DNA of 7,372 bases from an uncultured Aquincola sp. (GTDB lineage Bacteria > Pseudomonadota > Gammaproteobacteria > Burkholderiales > Burkholderiaceae). Position numbers and translations under genes: made by a program. The notes beneath the pieces were generated by a model, which saw only the letters and a list, made by a program, of their open reading frames with translations, was not told the DNA's origin and ran no database searches. Below, in pieces: positions 1 through 7,262 of the stretch (the first letter of the stretch is position 1; the number at the start of each line of letters is the position of its first letter). The DNA is taken from the NCBI GenBank assembly GCA_937883885.1, contig CAKZXL010000070.1, positions 1 through 7,372 on the forward strand. Direction: 5' to 3'.

Positions 1-524
1 ATGTCCTGCCGCAGCAGCTGATCGATGGTCGGCCCGTCGGCATCCGCCCTGGCCTTCGTCATGTCGAGACCGATGTCGCCGATGAGCGTCCAGATCATGT
101 CGGGCTGCGGGCGGTCATGAGAGGCCCATTGAGGCTGGGCAGCCAGGGCACGCTCGAGCGCCTCCCAGTACTTGCCCTGCACGCGTGCCGCCTCGAGGAT
201 CTTGACGGCGGTGTCGGACCCGTGATGCAACGGGGCATTGCGCATCACGAGCCTGACCTGGCCGAAGCTCGCGTTGACCATGCCCTTGACGATGGGGTAG
301 AAGGCCCGGCAGGTCTCGCAGGACGGATCGAAGAACTCGACGATCGTCACCTTCGCCGCCGGGTTGCCGAAAACAGCCGAGTGCGGCCTGACCAGCGCTT
401 CGCTGTTTGTCTGCGCCGCCTGCTTCAGTTCCTGGTTCGAGCGGTTCGTGAAGACCGCGACGCCGGCCACGAAGGCCAGAACGACCGCCAAGGCCGTGCC
501 CAGAACGATCCATTTCCTGTTCAT
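1..524 (-). CDS. DsbA-family thiol-disulfide oxidoreductase (3' end outside window)
   Basis: Predicted membrane-anchored or secreted thioredoxin-fold protein that would oxidise or shuffle disulfides in periplasmic proteins. 174 codons are visible and the gene continues past the left edge. Residues 6-25 form one hydrophobic segment after MNRK, an uncleaved anchor or signal peptide. The fold then starts (KVTIVEFFDPSC, about 58-69) with the active-site pair C69-E-T-C72 directly after the first beta strand, as in DsbA/Thioredoxin_4 proteins. The ATG overlaps the stop of the upstream DsbB-type gene as ATGA, so the two are translationally coupled and are an obvious redox pair: DsbB would reoxidise this protein. 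The cis-Pro loop and C-terminus lie outside the window. The family is clear; whether it acts as oxidase or isomerase, and on which substrates, cannot be seen. Confidence 0.88.
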   Translation of the reverse strand, partial: MNRKWIVLGTALAVVLAFVAGVAVFTNRSNQELKQAAQTNSEALVRPHSAVFGNPAAKVTIVEFFDPSCETCRAFYPIVKGMVNASFGQVRLVMRNAPLHHGSDTAVKILEAARVQGKYWEALERALAAQPQWASHDRPQPDMIWTLIGDIGLDMTKARADADGPTIDQLLRQD

Positions 525-985
525 GCCTTTGCCCTCCCAGCCCTTGCTCTTGCCACCCACAACGCCACCAGGATGCCCGTGAATGCCGCCAGCGACAGCA
601 GCGGAATCGGCACCACACCGGCCATCTGAACGTGGGCGTCGGCGCAGGACGATCCCTTGCCGCACGGCACCAGGTCTTTCGATACCACGCCCCAGAAGAT
701 CAGCAGGTGGTAGGCGGCGATGCCCCATCCGACGCCGGCCAGCGGCAGTGCGTAGCGCACGCTGCGCGCGTCCAATGCGAACAGGCCCATGCCGAGGACC
801 AGCACCAGCGGAAACATCGCGATGCGCTGGTACCAGCACAGCACGCATGGCGCCTTGCCCATCACCTCGCCCAGAAACAGCGCGCCAGCCGTGGCCAGCA
901 GCGCCAGCAGCCAGGCCAGGAACAGCGGCGTCCAGAACGCGGCGTTCTGGCCCTCGCCGCCCTGCGAGGAGCGTTCCTCGCTCAT
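521..985 (-). CDS. DsbB/BdbC-type disulfide bond formation membrane protein
   Basis: Quinone-linked membrane protein that reoxidises a DsbA partner. The 154-residue product has four predicted membrane helices (roughly 17-38, 53-71, 78-98 and 122-145), the usual DsbB topology. The first periplasmic loop carries the CVLC pair at C47/C50 followed by WYQRI, the hallmark of the family. The second loop carries C108 and C114, which would be the second redox pair. The start is the ATG that overlaps the stop of the PCuAC gene by 4 nt (ATGA), and its own stop overlaps the ATG of the DsbA-like gene in the same way. An upstream extension of this open frame reaches about 1507 but only reads the PCuAC gene out of frame. 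The family is clear; the spacing of the second cysteine pair resembles short BdbC-like members more than E. coli DsbB. Confidence 0.9.
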   Translation of the reverse strand: MSEERSSQGGEGQNAAFWTPLFLAWLLALLATAGALFLGEVMGKAPCVLCWYQRIAMFPLVLVLGMGLFALDARSVRYALPLAGVGWGIAAYHLLIFWGVVSKDLVPCGKGSSCADAHVQMAGVVPIPLLSLAAFTGILVALWVARARAGRAKA

Positions 986-1491
986 CGTTCCGGTGGCGCG
1001 AAACCAGCCGTCGCGTTCGTCTCGACCGTCGACAGGGTACCGTCGGCCGCCTTGAACGAGAGCGTCAAGGGCACGCGCTCTCCCGCCTTGATCTGCTTCT
1101 TCAGGCCCATCATCATGATGTGCAGGCCACGCGACTTCAGCTCGATCGTCTGCCCTGCCTTCAAGGCCAAGCGATCGGCGGCGCGCATCCGCATGATGCC
1201 CTGGTCCAGCCGCATCTCGTGCACTTCGACGATGCCGGCGACCGGGGAACTGGCGCCCGTCAGCACGACGTCCTTCTGGGCAGTCAGCCGCATGAAGGCA
1301 CCGGTGGCAGATTGGTTTGGCACAGTGGCACGCGCCCAGGCGCCGTCGACGGTCACCTGCGCATGGACCGCGCATGCCAGGCCAGCAGTCAGCAGCGCGG
1401 CGAGGCAGCGGGACAACACGCGGTTCGCAACAGGGAAACTCATGCCCATCATTCTCGCCCGGGGAACTGTGCGTGGCGCTTGGGCATTCAC
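982..1491 (-). CDS. PCuAC-type periplasmic copper chaperone
   Basis: Small periplasmic Cu(I) carrier; family members deliver copper to cytochrome oxidase or buffer it. The 169-residue reading has a signal peptide (hydrophobic core about 28-42, likely cleavage after AVHA at 44) and a cupredoxin-like domain. The metal motif is complete: H91-x10-M102-x21-H124-x-M126, matching the PCuAC H-x10-M-x21-H-x-M pattern, with extra Met at 93, 100, 127 and 128. The start is ambiguous. GTG at 1491 overlaps the lspA stop (GTGA) and has a distant GGTGA upstream. ATG codons at 1452, 1449 and 1443 would give a shorter, more normal signal peptide (156 residues from 1452). I keep GTG because every other junction in this block is coupled the same way. 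A copper protein here suggests that the operon handles more than Cd/Pb. Confidence 0.9.
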   Translation of the reverse strand: MNAQAPRTVPRARMMGMSFPVANRVLSRCLAALLTAGLACAVHAQVTVDGAWARATVPNQSATGAFMRLTAQKDVVLTGASSPVAGIVEVHEMRLDQGIMRMRAADRLALKAGQTIELKSRGLHIMMMGLKKQIKAGERVPLTLSFKAADGTLSTVETNATAGFAPPER

Positions 1492-1949
1492 GTCGAGTTT
1501 GCTTCACCGGCCCGACGCCCGGCCAGCCCGGGCAGGAACGATGCCAGTATCAGCAGTACCGCACTGCCGACAACGAAGATGTCCGCCAGATTGAAGGCGG
1601 GCCAATGCATGTCGCTCCAATGCAGATCAAGGTAGTCGACCACGGCGCCGATGCGCATCCGATCGGCGACGTTGCCCAGCGCACCGCCGATCATGCCGAC
1701 GTAGGCGACCGTCTCGAGTCGGTTGCGAACGCCGCGCCAGAGGAGGACTGCCAGCGTCGCACTGACGGCGACGCCGACCGCACTGAGTGCGTGGCGCTGC
1801 CAGCCGCCGGCGTCGGCTAGAAATGAGAACGAGGCACCCGGGTTGAGGACATGGACCAGATTGAACCAAGCGGTGACGGCGATGACTTCGCCACGGGGCA
1901 GATTCGTGGCGATTACCCATTTGACGAGCTGGTCCAAAGAAAGCAGCAA
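1488..1949 (-). CDS. lspA: Signal peptidase II (prolipoprotein signal peptidase), start unresolved
   Basis: Inner-membrane aspartyl protease that removes lipoprotein signal peptides. Numbered from the TTG at 1949 (153 residues), the family blocks are DQLVKW (6-11), NPGASF (36-41), GNVADR with D105 in VVDY (92-106), and FNLAD with D123 (119-123). D105 and D123 would be the catalytic pair. The N-terminus is odd. The TTG start would cut off most of the first membrane helix, yet the same frame upstream encodes a good helix (WWRLLGAAALLL) back to about 1976 and stays open to a TGA at 2034-2036 with no ATG, GTG or TTG. An ATG at 2037, 10 nt after AAGG, is one base out of frame. An indel near the start would give about 182 residues, so the gene may be frameshifted or use a rare start. 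lspA-like genes accompany Pb/Cd ATPases elsewhere (pbrC of the pbr operon). Confidence 0.82.
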   Translation of the reverse strand: MLLSLDQLVKWVIATNLPRGEVIAVTAWFNLVHVLNPGASFSFLADAGGWQRHALSAVGVAVSATLAVLLWRGVRNRLETVAYVGMIGGALGNVADRMRIGAVVDYLDLHWSDMHWPAFNLADIFVVGSAVLLILASFLPGLAGRRAGEANST

Positions 1950-2082
1950 AGCGGCCGCACCCAGGAGGCGCCACCAGTGCCCGCGCCGAGCCGCCCTCGC
2001 GGCGCGTGGTGCGGCGAGGGCGGCAGTTGTGCGTCATCGTTCGCACGCCTTGGTCAATGGCGTGGGTTCGCGGGCCCGGCGT

Positions 2083-2376
2083 TCAATCGAACAGATCCCG
2101 CAAGAACGACTTGCGCCTGTGCCCACTGGCGTAGCGGTCGTCATGCTCGGAATGGTGACCTCCGTGGCCGCGCTCGGGTGTCGCTGAAGGGTATTGCGGT
2201 GCGGCGGGCACCGGGGCGGGAGCCGCCGCAGTCGATTCCATGGCTGAACGTTCGACGATCTTGTCGAGTTCACCGCGGTCGAGCCAGACGCCACGGCATT
2301 TGGGGCAGTAGTCAATTTCGATGCCCTGACGCTCCATCATCGACAGGCGCTCGGTCTTGCACACGGGACAATCCAT
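2083..2376 (-). CDS. TFIIB-type zinc-ribbon protein
   Basis: A 97-residue cytoplasmic protein with one zinc ribbon: C3-P-V-C6 and C24-P-K-C27, followed by RGVWLDRGELDKI, the signature of the zf-TFIIB family in bacteria. The middle (about 45-65) is Ala/Pro-rich and probably disordered. The tail (70-97) is His/Asp/Arg-rich (GHGGHHSEHDDRY) and could bind metal, then ends in SFLRDLFD. The start is set by a strong AAGGAG 7 nt upstream; the frame stays open further upstream to about 2541 but that part looks non-coding. It lies between cadA and lspA on the same strand, 46 bp from the out-of-frame ATG ahead of lspA. The biochemical role of the family is not established; a Zn/Cd-binding accessory protein is inference from context. 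Confidence 0.85.
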   Translation of the reverse strand: MDCPVCKTERLSMMERQGIEIDYCPKCRGVWLDRGELDKIVERSAMESTAAAPAPVPAAPQYPSATPERGHGGHHSEHDDRYASGHRRKSFLRDLFD

Positions 2377-2383
2377 TTTCTGA

Positions 2384-2389
2384 CTCCTT
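2384..2389 (-). promoter_or_regulatory. Ribosome binding site of the zinc-ribbon gene
   Basis: AAGGAG on the minus strand, 7 nt before the ATG at 2376. This near-consensus site fixes the start and rejects the longer open frame reaching 2541. Confidence 0.85.
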
Positions 2390-2393
2390 GTTG

Positions 2394-2409
2394 TCGAGCA
2401 AATGCTCGA
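2394..2409. promoter_or_regulatory. Perfect 16-bp inverted repeat upstream of the zinc-ribbon gene
   Basis: TCGAGCA and TGCTCGA arms (7 bp each, no mismatch) flank AA, ending about 4 bp before the AAGGAG ribosome binding site on the minus strand. It could be a repressor operator or a small RNA hairpin next to the translation start. The rest of the 237-bp gap between this gene and cadA (2377-2613) holds a GC palindrome (CAGGCCGCGGCCTG, 2551-2564) and a weak 7-bp hairpin at 2582-2600, but no gene or convincing promoter that I can see. Confidence 0.35.
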
Positions 2410-2613
2410 TATCTGGTGAGATGGGCTTCGGGACGAGGCACTGACGTTCGATCGGCACCAAGGGCCGCGCGTTAGCCACGACGAGAGTTGGCCGACGCGG
2501 GCGAGCGCAACGCGCGTGAGCTGGCTGCATAGAAGCACCATCGCCTGCGACAGGCCGCGGCCTGGCTTCGGAGACGGACCCCGGGAAAGAAACTCCCCCG
2601 TGTGAGCCTCGCG

Positions 2614-4935
<2,322 letters not shown>

Positions 4936-4943
4936 CGCAGGAA

Positions 4944-4948
4944 TCCTC
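4944..4948 (-). promoter_or_regulatory. Ribosome binding site of cadA
   Basis: GAGGA on the minus strand, 8 nt before the ATG at 4935. It supports this ATG over the in-frame ATG at 4965, which has no such site and overlaps the -10 hexamer. Confidence 0.7.
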
Positions 4949-4963
4949 GTTGACCTTGCCCCC

Positions 4964-4994
4964 ATTGCAAACCCTGTAGCCGGTGTAGAGTCAA
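4964..4994 (-). promoter_or_regulatory. cadA promoter with MerR/CadR-type operator
   Basis: On the minus strand, TTGACT (-35, 4994-4989) and TGCAAT (-10, 4969-4964) are separated by 19 bp, the over-long spacer typical of MerR-family promoters. An imperfect 21-bp dyad at 4971-4991 (ACCCTGTAG half on the plus strand, ACTCTA half on the minus strand) fills the spacer, where CadR/PbrR/ZntR bind and untwist DNA on metal binding. The predicted transcript starts near 4957, leaving about 22 nt before the cadA ATG. The site lies 42 bp from the cadR start, so it probably also governs cadR; no convincing separate cadR promoter is visible. Confidence 0.82.
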
Positions 4995-5032
4995 GTCCCT
5001 CTCCCCATCAGGGAAGTCGAAAGCTTGCAGCC

Positions 5033-5476
5033 ATGAAGATCGGAGCCCTGGCCGAGGCCACCGGAACACCCGTCGAGACAATCCGCTTCTACGAGCGGGA
5101 GGGGCTGCTGCCGCCGCCGGCCCGGGCGGACAACAACTACCGCGTCTACCTGGCGGCGCACGCCGAGCGGCTCGCCTTCATCAGGCAGTGCCGCAACCTG
5201 GACATGACGCTCGACGAGATCAGAGCCCTCATCGCACTGCGGGAGTCGCCCGCGCAGGATTGCGGCGAGGTCAACGCCCTGCTGGACGAGCACATCGGCC
5301 ACGTCGCGCACCGCATTCGTGAGCTGCGTGCGCTGGAGAAGGATCTGAAGTCACTGCGCGCGCGGTGCGCGTCGCCGCACGCCTTGGCGGATTGCGGCAT
5401 CCTCAACGGCCTGGACCGCGCCGCCGCCGCGCCCGCGGCCCCGGCGAAGCGGCGCCACGTTCACGGCGCTCACTGA
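5033..5476 (+). CDS. cadR: MerR-family metal-responsive regulator (CadR/PbrR type)
   Basis: Dimeric DNA-binding activator that turns on divergent cadA when Cd, Zn or Pb binds. 147 residues, the same length as Pseudomonas CadR. The N-terminal winged helix-turn-helix (1-70) starts MKIGALAEATG with TIRFYEREGLL (16-26), the MerR family signature. A dimerisation helix spans about 80-110. The metal site is C77, C112 and C121, the three-Cys set of the CadR/PbrR group (the last two 9 apart), with a further C53. The C-terminus ends KRRHVHGAH with H142, H144 and H147, like the His tail that forms a second metal site in CadR. This tail favours CadR over PbrR, but lead cannot be excluded. It is divergent from cadA with the shared operator between. 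No strong ribosome binding site is visible before its ATG. Confidence 0.92.
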   Translation: MKIGALAEATGTPVETIRFYEREGLLPPPARADNNYRVYLAAHAERLAFIRQCRNLDMTLDEIRALIALRESPAQDCGEVNALLDEHIGHVAHRIRELRALEKDLKSLRARCASPHALADCGILNGLDRAAAAPAAPAKRRHVHGAH

Positions 5477-5495
5477 GCCGGCACAGGCCTCGGGC

Positions 5496-5517
5496 CAGAT
5501 GACCGAACTGTCATCTG
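5496..5517. promoter_or_regulatory. CusR/CopR-box-like inverted repeat upstream of the czcE-like gene
   Basis: Perfect 8-bp arms CAGATGAC and GTCATCTG around a 6-bp centre. The core ATGAC-N6-GTCAT has the same half-sites and spacing as the CusR box of E. coli, bound by the metal-responsive OmpR-type regulators CusR/CopR/CzcR. A possible -10, TAGAGT, lies at 5548-5553 with no recognisable -35 at 17 bp, which suits an activator-dependent promoter. The box centre would be about 53 bp before the predicted transcription start. Confidence 0.6.
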
Positions 5518-5607
5518 CCGGTTCCGAAACAGTTTCCAGGCGATTTCTAGAGTACGGGGTCATGCCATCTGGGCATGCGGCTGAGTGAAAGCCGATCACA
5601 CCACCAC

Positions 5608-5613
5608 GAGGAA
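5608..5613 (+). promoter_or_regulatory. Ribosome binding site of the czcE-like gene
   Basis: GAGGAA ends 3 nt before the ATG at 5617. It selects this ATG over the in-frame ATG at 5575, which would put 14 charged residues before the signal peptide. Confidence 0.65.
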
Positions 5614-5616
5614 CTC

Positions 5617-5967
5617 ATGCAATCACCTTCGTCATCCCTTCTCCGCCTGTCGGCCGTGCTGGTCGTGGCGGCCGCGCCTGCCGTCGGCTTCGCGGCTGGC
5701 GAGACCTTCATGAACGGCCAATCCATCTACGGCCAGCCAGCCGCCGTGTCGAGCGCGGCTCGTGTCGTCGACCTGGCGCAGGCCCCGCGCCCGAACATCG
5801 CCTACGGCGAGACGGTCGCCTTCCGCGGCGACGCCGGACAGCAGTTCGCATGGACCTTCAATGGCCTGGACCGGCGTGGCGTCGACCTCGCCAAGATCGC
5901 GCCGCCGGGCTTCGGCGCGAAATCCGCCGTCGCCTACGTCGGGCGCGATCCGTCCAATCGCCGCTGA
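5617..5967 (+). CDS. CzcE-like periplasmic heavy-metal resistance protein
   Basis: Predicted 116-residue periplasmic protein. A signal peptide (hydrophobic core about 9-25, likely cleavage near GFA/AGE at 24-28) precedes a compact beta-rich domain. The segments GQSIYGQPA (34-42), YGETVAFR (63-70), QQFAWTFNGL (75-84), VDLAKIAPPGF (89-99) and AYVGRDP (106-112) follow the order I recognise from CzcE of Cupriavidus, a periplasmic metal-binding protein of the czc system. The mature part has no His or Cys and only M32, so the copper-binding residues of CzcE are not obvious here and the protein may bind metal differently or not at all. It has its own candidate promoter and CopR-type box and is followed by a MerR-type promoter, so it may be transcribed alone. 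Family assignment is from memory of the motif order. Confidence 0.72.
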   Translation: MQSPSSSLLRLSAVLVVAAAPAVGFAAGETFMNGQSIYGQPAAVSSAARVVDLAQAPRPNIAYGETVAFRGDAGQQFAWTFNGLDRRGVDLAKIAPPGFGAKSAVAYVGRDPSNRR

Positions 5968-5991
5968 GCGCGGTCCGACGCGCGCACAAGC

Positions 5992-6007
5992 GCCGACCGA
6001 GGTCGGC
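5992..6007 (+). terminator. Possible hairpin downstream of the czcE-like gene
   Basis: GCCGAC and GTCGGC form a perfect 6-bp stem with loop CGAG, 25 bp after the stop at 5967 and just before the next promoter. There is no T-run, so intrinsic termination is uncertain. Confidence 0.35.
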
Positions 6008-6020
6008 CGGCGCGGCGGAC

Positions 6021-6051
6021 TTGACCCGGCAGTGGCTTCAGGGTCTGAAAT
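6021..6051 (+). promoter_or_regulatory. MerR-type promoter/operator of the transglutaminase-like gene
   Basis: TTGACC (-35, 6021-6026) and TGAAAT (-10, 6046-6051) are 19 bp apart. A 21-bp imperfect dyad (6024-6044) starts ACCC, ends GGGT and pairs at 7 of 10 positions. Aligned in the direction of transcription, it matches the cadA promoter at 23 of 31 positions, including TTGAC, GGCT, CAGGGT and the AAT of the -10. The transcript would start near 6058, leaving about 30 nt before the ATG at 6088. The sequence strongly suggests control by CadR or a relative. Confidence 0.68.
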
Positions 6052-6087
6052 GCCGCGGTCGCCGCCTGGTGCCACCCTGATCGAGTC

Positions 6088-6801
6088 ATGTCCGACGCAC
6101 CTTCTTCACTGCTGCGCAGCACGCCGCTGCTCGACACCCAACATCCCGACATCGAGCGGCTTGTCGCCGAACGGGGGTGGCGCGTGCTGCCAATGTGCGA
6201 GCGGATCGGCGCGGTCTACGACTTCGTCCGCAATGAGATCGCATTCGGCTACAACGAGGCGGACGATCTGCCGGCATCCCGCATGCTGGCCGACGGCCAT
6301 GGGCAGTGCAACACCAAGGGCACGCTGCTGATGGCCTTGCTGCGCAGCGTCGGCGTGCCGTGCCGGTTCCACGGCTTCACCATCGACAAGGCGCTCCAGA
6401 AGGGCGCGATCAGCGGGGTAGCGTATGTCCTCGCGCCGCAGCGCATCCTCCACAGCTGGGTGGAGGTCTGGTTCAAGGGGCGATGGGTCTGTCTCGAGGC
6501 ATTCATCCTCGACGCGCAGTACCTTCGCAGCCTGCAACGCCGATTCCCCGGTACGCGACGCTTCTGCGGTTTCGGCGCCGCCACCCGGGATCTGTCGGCG
6601 CCGGACGTCGAGTGGCGCGGCCGGGACACCTTCATCCAGAAGGAGAGCATCGTCGATGACTTCGGGACCTTCGACGATCCCGACGCGTTCTATGCCCGGC
6701 ACGGCGCCAACCTGCGTGGTCCGAAGCGGTGGCTGTTCGTGCACGCGATCCGCCGCTGGATGAACGACAATGTGGCGCGCGGCCGCGCCGGGCAGTGGTG
6801 A
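6088..6801 (+). CDS. Transglutaminase-like (papain-fold) domain protein
   Basis: 237-residue, probably cytoplasmic protein without signal peptide or membrane helices. The transglutaminase-like core spans about 40-145: YDFVRNEI (44-51) leads in, then DGHGQC with the presumed catalytic C74 at the start of a helix (NTKGTLLMALLRSVGVPCR), HSWVEVWFKG with H122, and WVCLEAFILD, where E137 or D142 would be the third residue of the Cys-His-Asp triad. The usual Asp seems replaced by Glu at 137. The C-terminal third (about 150-237) matches nothing I recognise and ends in an Arg/Trp-rich helix. The ATG at 6088 has only a weak GAG upstream. Substrate and role are unknown: such domains can be proteases, amidases or crosslinkers. 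Its MerR-type promoter and position between czcE- and czcI-like genes suggest metal induction. Confidence 0.85.
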   Translation: MSDAPSSLLRSTPLLDTQHPDIERLVAERGWRVLPMCERIGAVYDFVRNEIAFGYNEADDLPASRMLADGHGQCNTKGTLLMALLRSVGVPCRFHGFTIDKALQKGAISGVAYVLAPQRILHSWVEVWFKGRWVCLEAFILDAQYLRSLQRRFPGTRRFCGFGAATRDLSAPDVEWRGRDTFIQKESIVDDFGTFDDPDAFYARHGANLRGPKRWLFVHAIRRWMNDNVARGRAGQW

Positions 6802-6818
6802 TGCCCTTCACGCCGCCG

Positions 6819-6837
6819 CTTGGCCTCGTATGCCAAG
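6819..6837. repeat. Small inverted repeat before the czcI-like gene
   Basis: CTTGGC and GCCAAG (perfect 6-bp arms, 7-bp centre) lie 17 bp after the transglutaminase stop. There is no T-run, so it is either a weak hairpin or a regulator site; it adjoins GGGTCAACCC and the MerR-type dyad. Confidence 0.3.
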
Positions 6838-6842
6838 GGTCA

Positions 6843-6863
6843 ACCCTGTAGCCGCTACACTCT
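6843..6863. promoter_or_regulatory. MerR/CadR-type operator-like dyad abutting the czcI-like start
   Basis: The first 12 bases (ACCCTGTAGCCG) are identical to the plus-strand half of the cadA operator at 4971-4982. The core TGTAGC-C-GCTACA (6847-6859) is a perfect 13-bp palindrome. The promoter around it is unclear: TCAACC and ACTCCA at 19-bp spacing are poor hexamers. TACACT (6856-6861) could be a -10 but would start the transcript at or next to the ATG at 6870. The site ends 6 bp before that ATG. Confidence 0.55.
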
Positions 6864-6869
6864 GACTCC

Positions 6870-7241
6870 ATGCGTCGTTGGCTTGCCATCCTGCTGCTGG
6901 TTCTACTGCCCACCCAGATGTCCTGGGCGGCAGTGGCGGGGTACTGTGCCCATGAAACGGGTGCGGCGGCGGACCATGTCGGGCACCACGATCACACTGA
7001 TCACGGGCATACGCCCGCAACGGTGGATGTGTCCGATCAGTCGGGTGCTGACGAAGGTGCCACTTCGACGCCTGACGCGGATTGTGGCCATTGCCACGGG
7101 CAGTGCACTGGCATGCTGGCGTCGCTCGCCACCGCAACGCACGACCGCGCCACGTCGGCGCCGACTCCCGCCGGCGATGCCCCGTGCGCTGCCCACGCGG
7201 CAGCCCAACCTGAACGCCCTCAGTGGGCGCGCCTCGCCTGA
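6870..7241 (+). CDS. czcI: CzcI-like His-rich periplasmic metal-resistance protein
   Basis: 123-residue exported protein. The signal peptide is clear (MRRW, hydrophobic 4-15, likely cleavage after SWA at 20). The mature part starts AVAGYCAHE (C26, H28), has a His cluster H36, H39, H40, H42, H45, H47, then DADCGHCHGQC (C72, H74, C75, H76, C79), and ends PERPQWARLA. This CAHE / HxGHHxH / CGHCHG / PERPQWAR layout is that of CzcI family proteins, which open czcICBA-type Co/Zn/Cd efflux operons; the exact function of CzcI is unsettled (regulatory or periplasmic metal binding). A czcCBA set may follow beyond the right edge, but the terminator-like hairpin at the stop argues that read-through is limited. 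There is no ribosome binding site before the ATG; the signal peptide requires this start, so the mRNA may be leaderless. Confidence 0.82.
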   Translation: MRRWLAILLLVLLPTQMSWAAVAGYCAHETGAAADHVGHHDHTDHGHTPATVDVSDQSGADEGATSTPDADCGHCHGQCTGMLASLATATHDRATSAPTPAGDAPCAAHAAAQPERPQWARLA

Positions 7242-7262
7242 TCGGCGGGGCGGGTTCGTTCT
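7230..7262 (+). terminator. Probable intrinsic terminator over the czcI stop codon
   Basis: CGCCTCGCC (7230-7238) and GGCGGGGCG (7244-7252) pair along 9 bp with one G-T wobble. The 5-nt loop contains the TGA stop at 7239-7241. GGTTCGTTCT follows, a mixed rather than pure T-tract, so strength is uncertain. Confidence 0.5.

Noticed and set aside
986..1507. Upstream extension of the DsbB open frame
   Set aside because: It reads the PCuAC gene out of frame. The ATG at 985 gives a DsbB of normal length and overlaps the PCuAC stop.
583..1635. Overlapping plus-strand open frames opposite dsbB, PCuAC and lspA
   Set aside because: The products are low-complexity Arg/Ala/Pro-rich, and three recognisable families occupy the other strand.
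2377..2541. N-terminal extension of the zinc-ribbon protein
   Set aside because: The extension lacks family features and AAGGAG lies 7 nt before the ATG at 2376.
2551..2564. CAGGCCGCGGCCTG palindrome between cadA and the zinc-ribbon gene
   Set aside because: Made only of GC-rich blocks with no T-run or promoter elements beside it; expected by chance at this base composition.
4950..4991. Separate cadR promoter on the plus strand (TTGACC at 4950, or TTGCAA at 4965 with TAGAGT at 4986)
   Set aside because: TTGACC has no acceptable -10 at 16-18 bp and TTGCAA-TAGAGT has only a 15-bp spacer, so neither is convincing.
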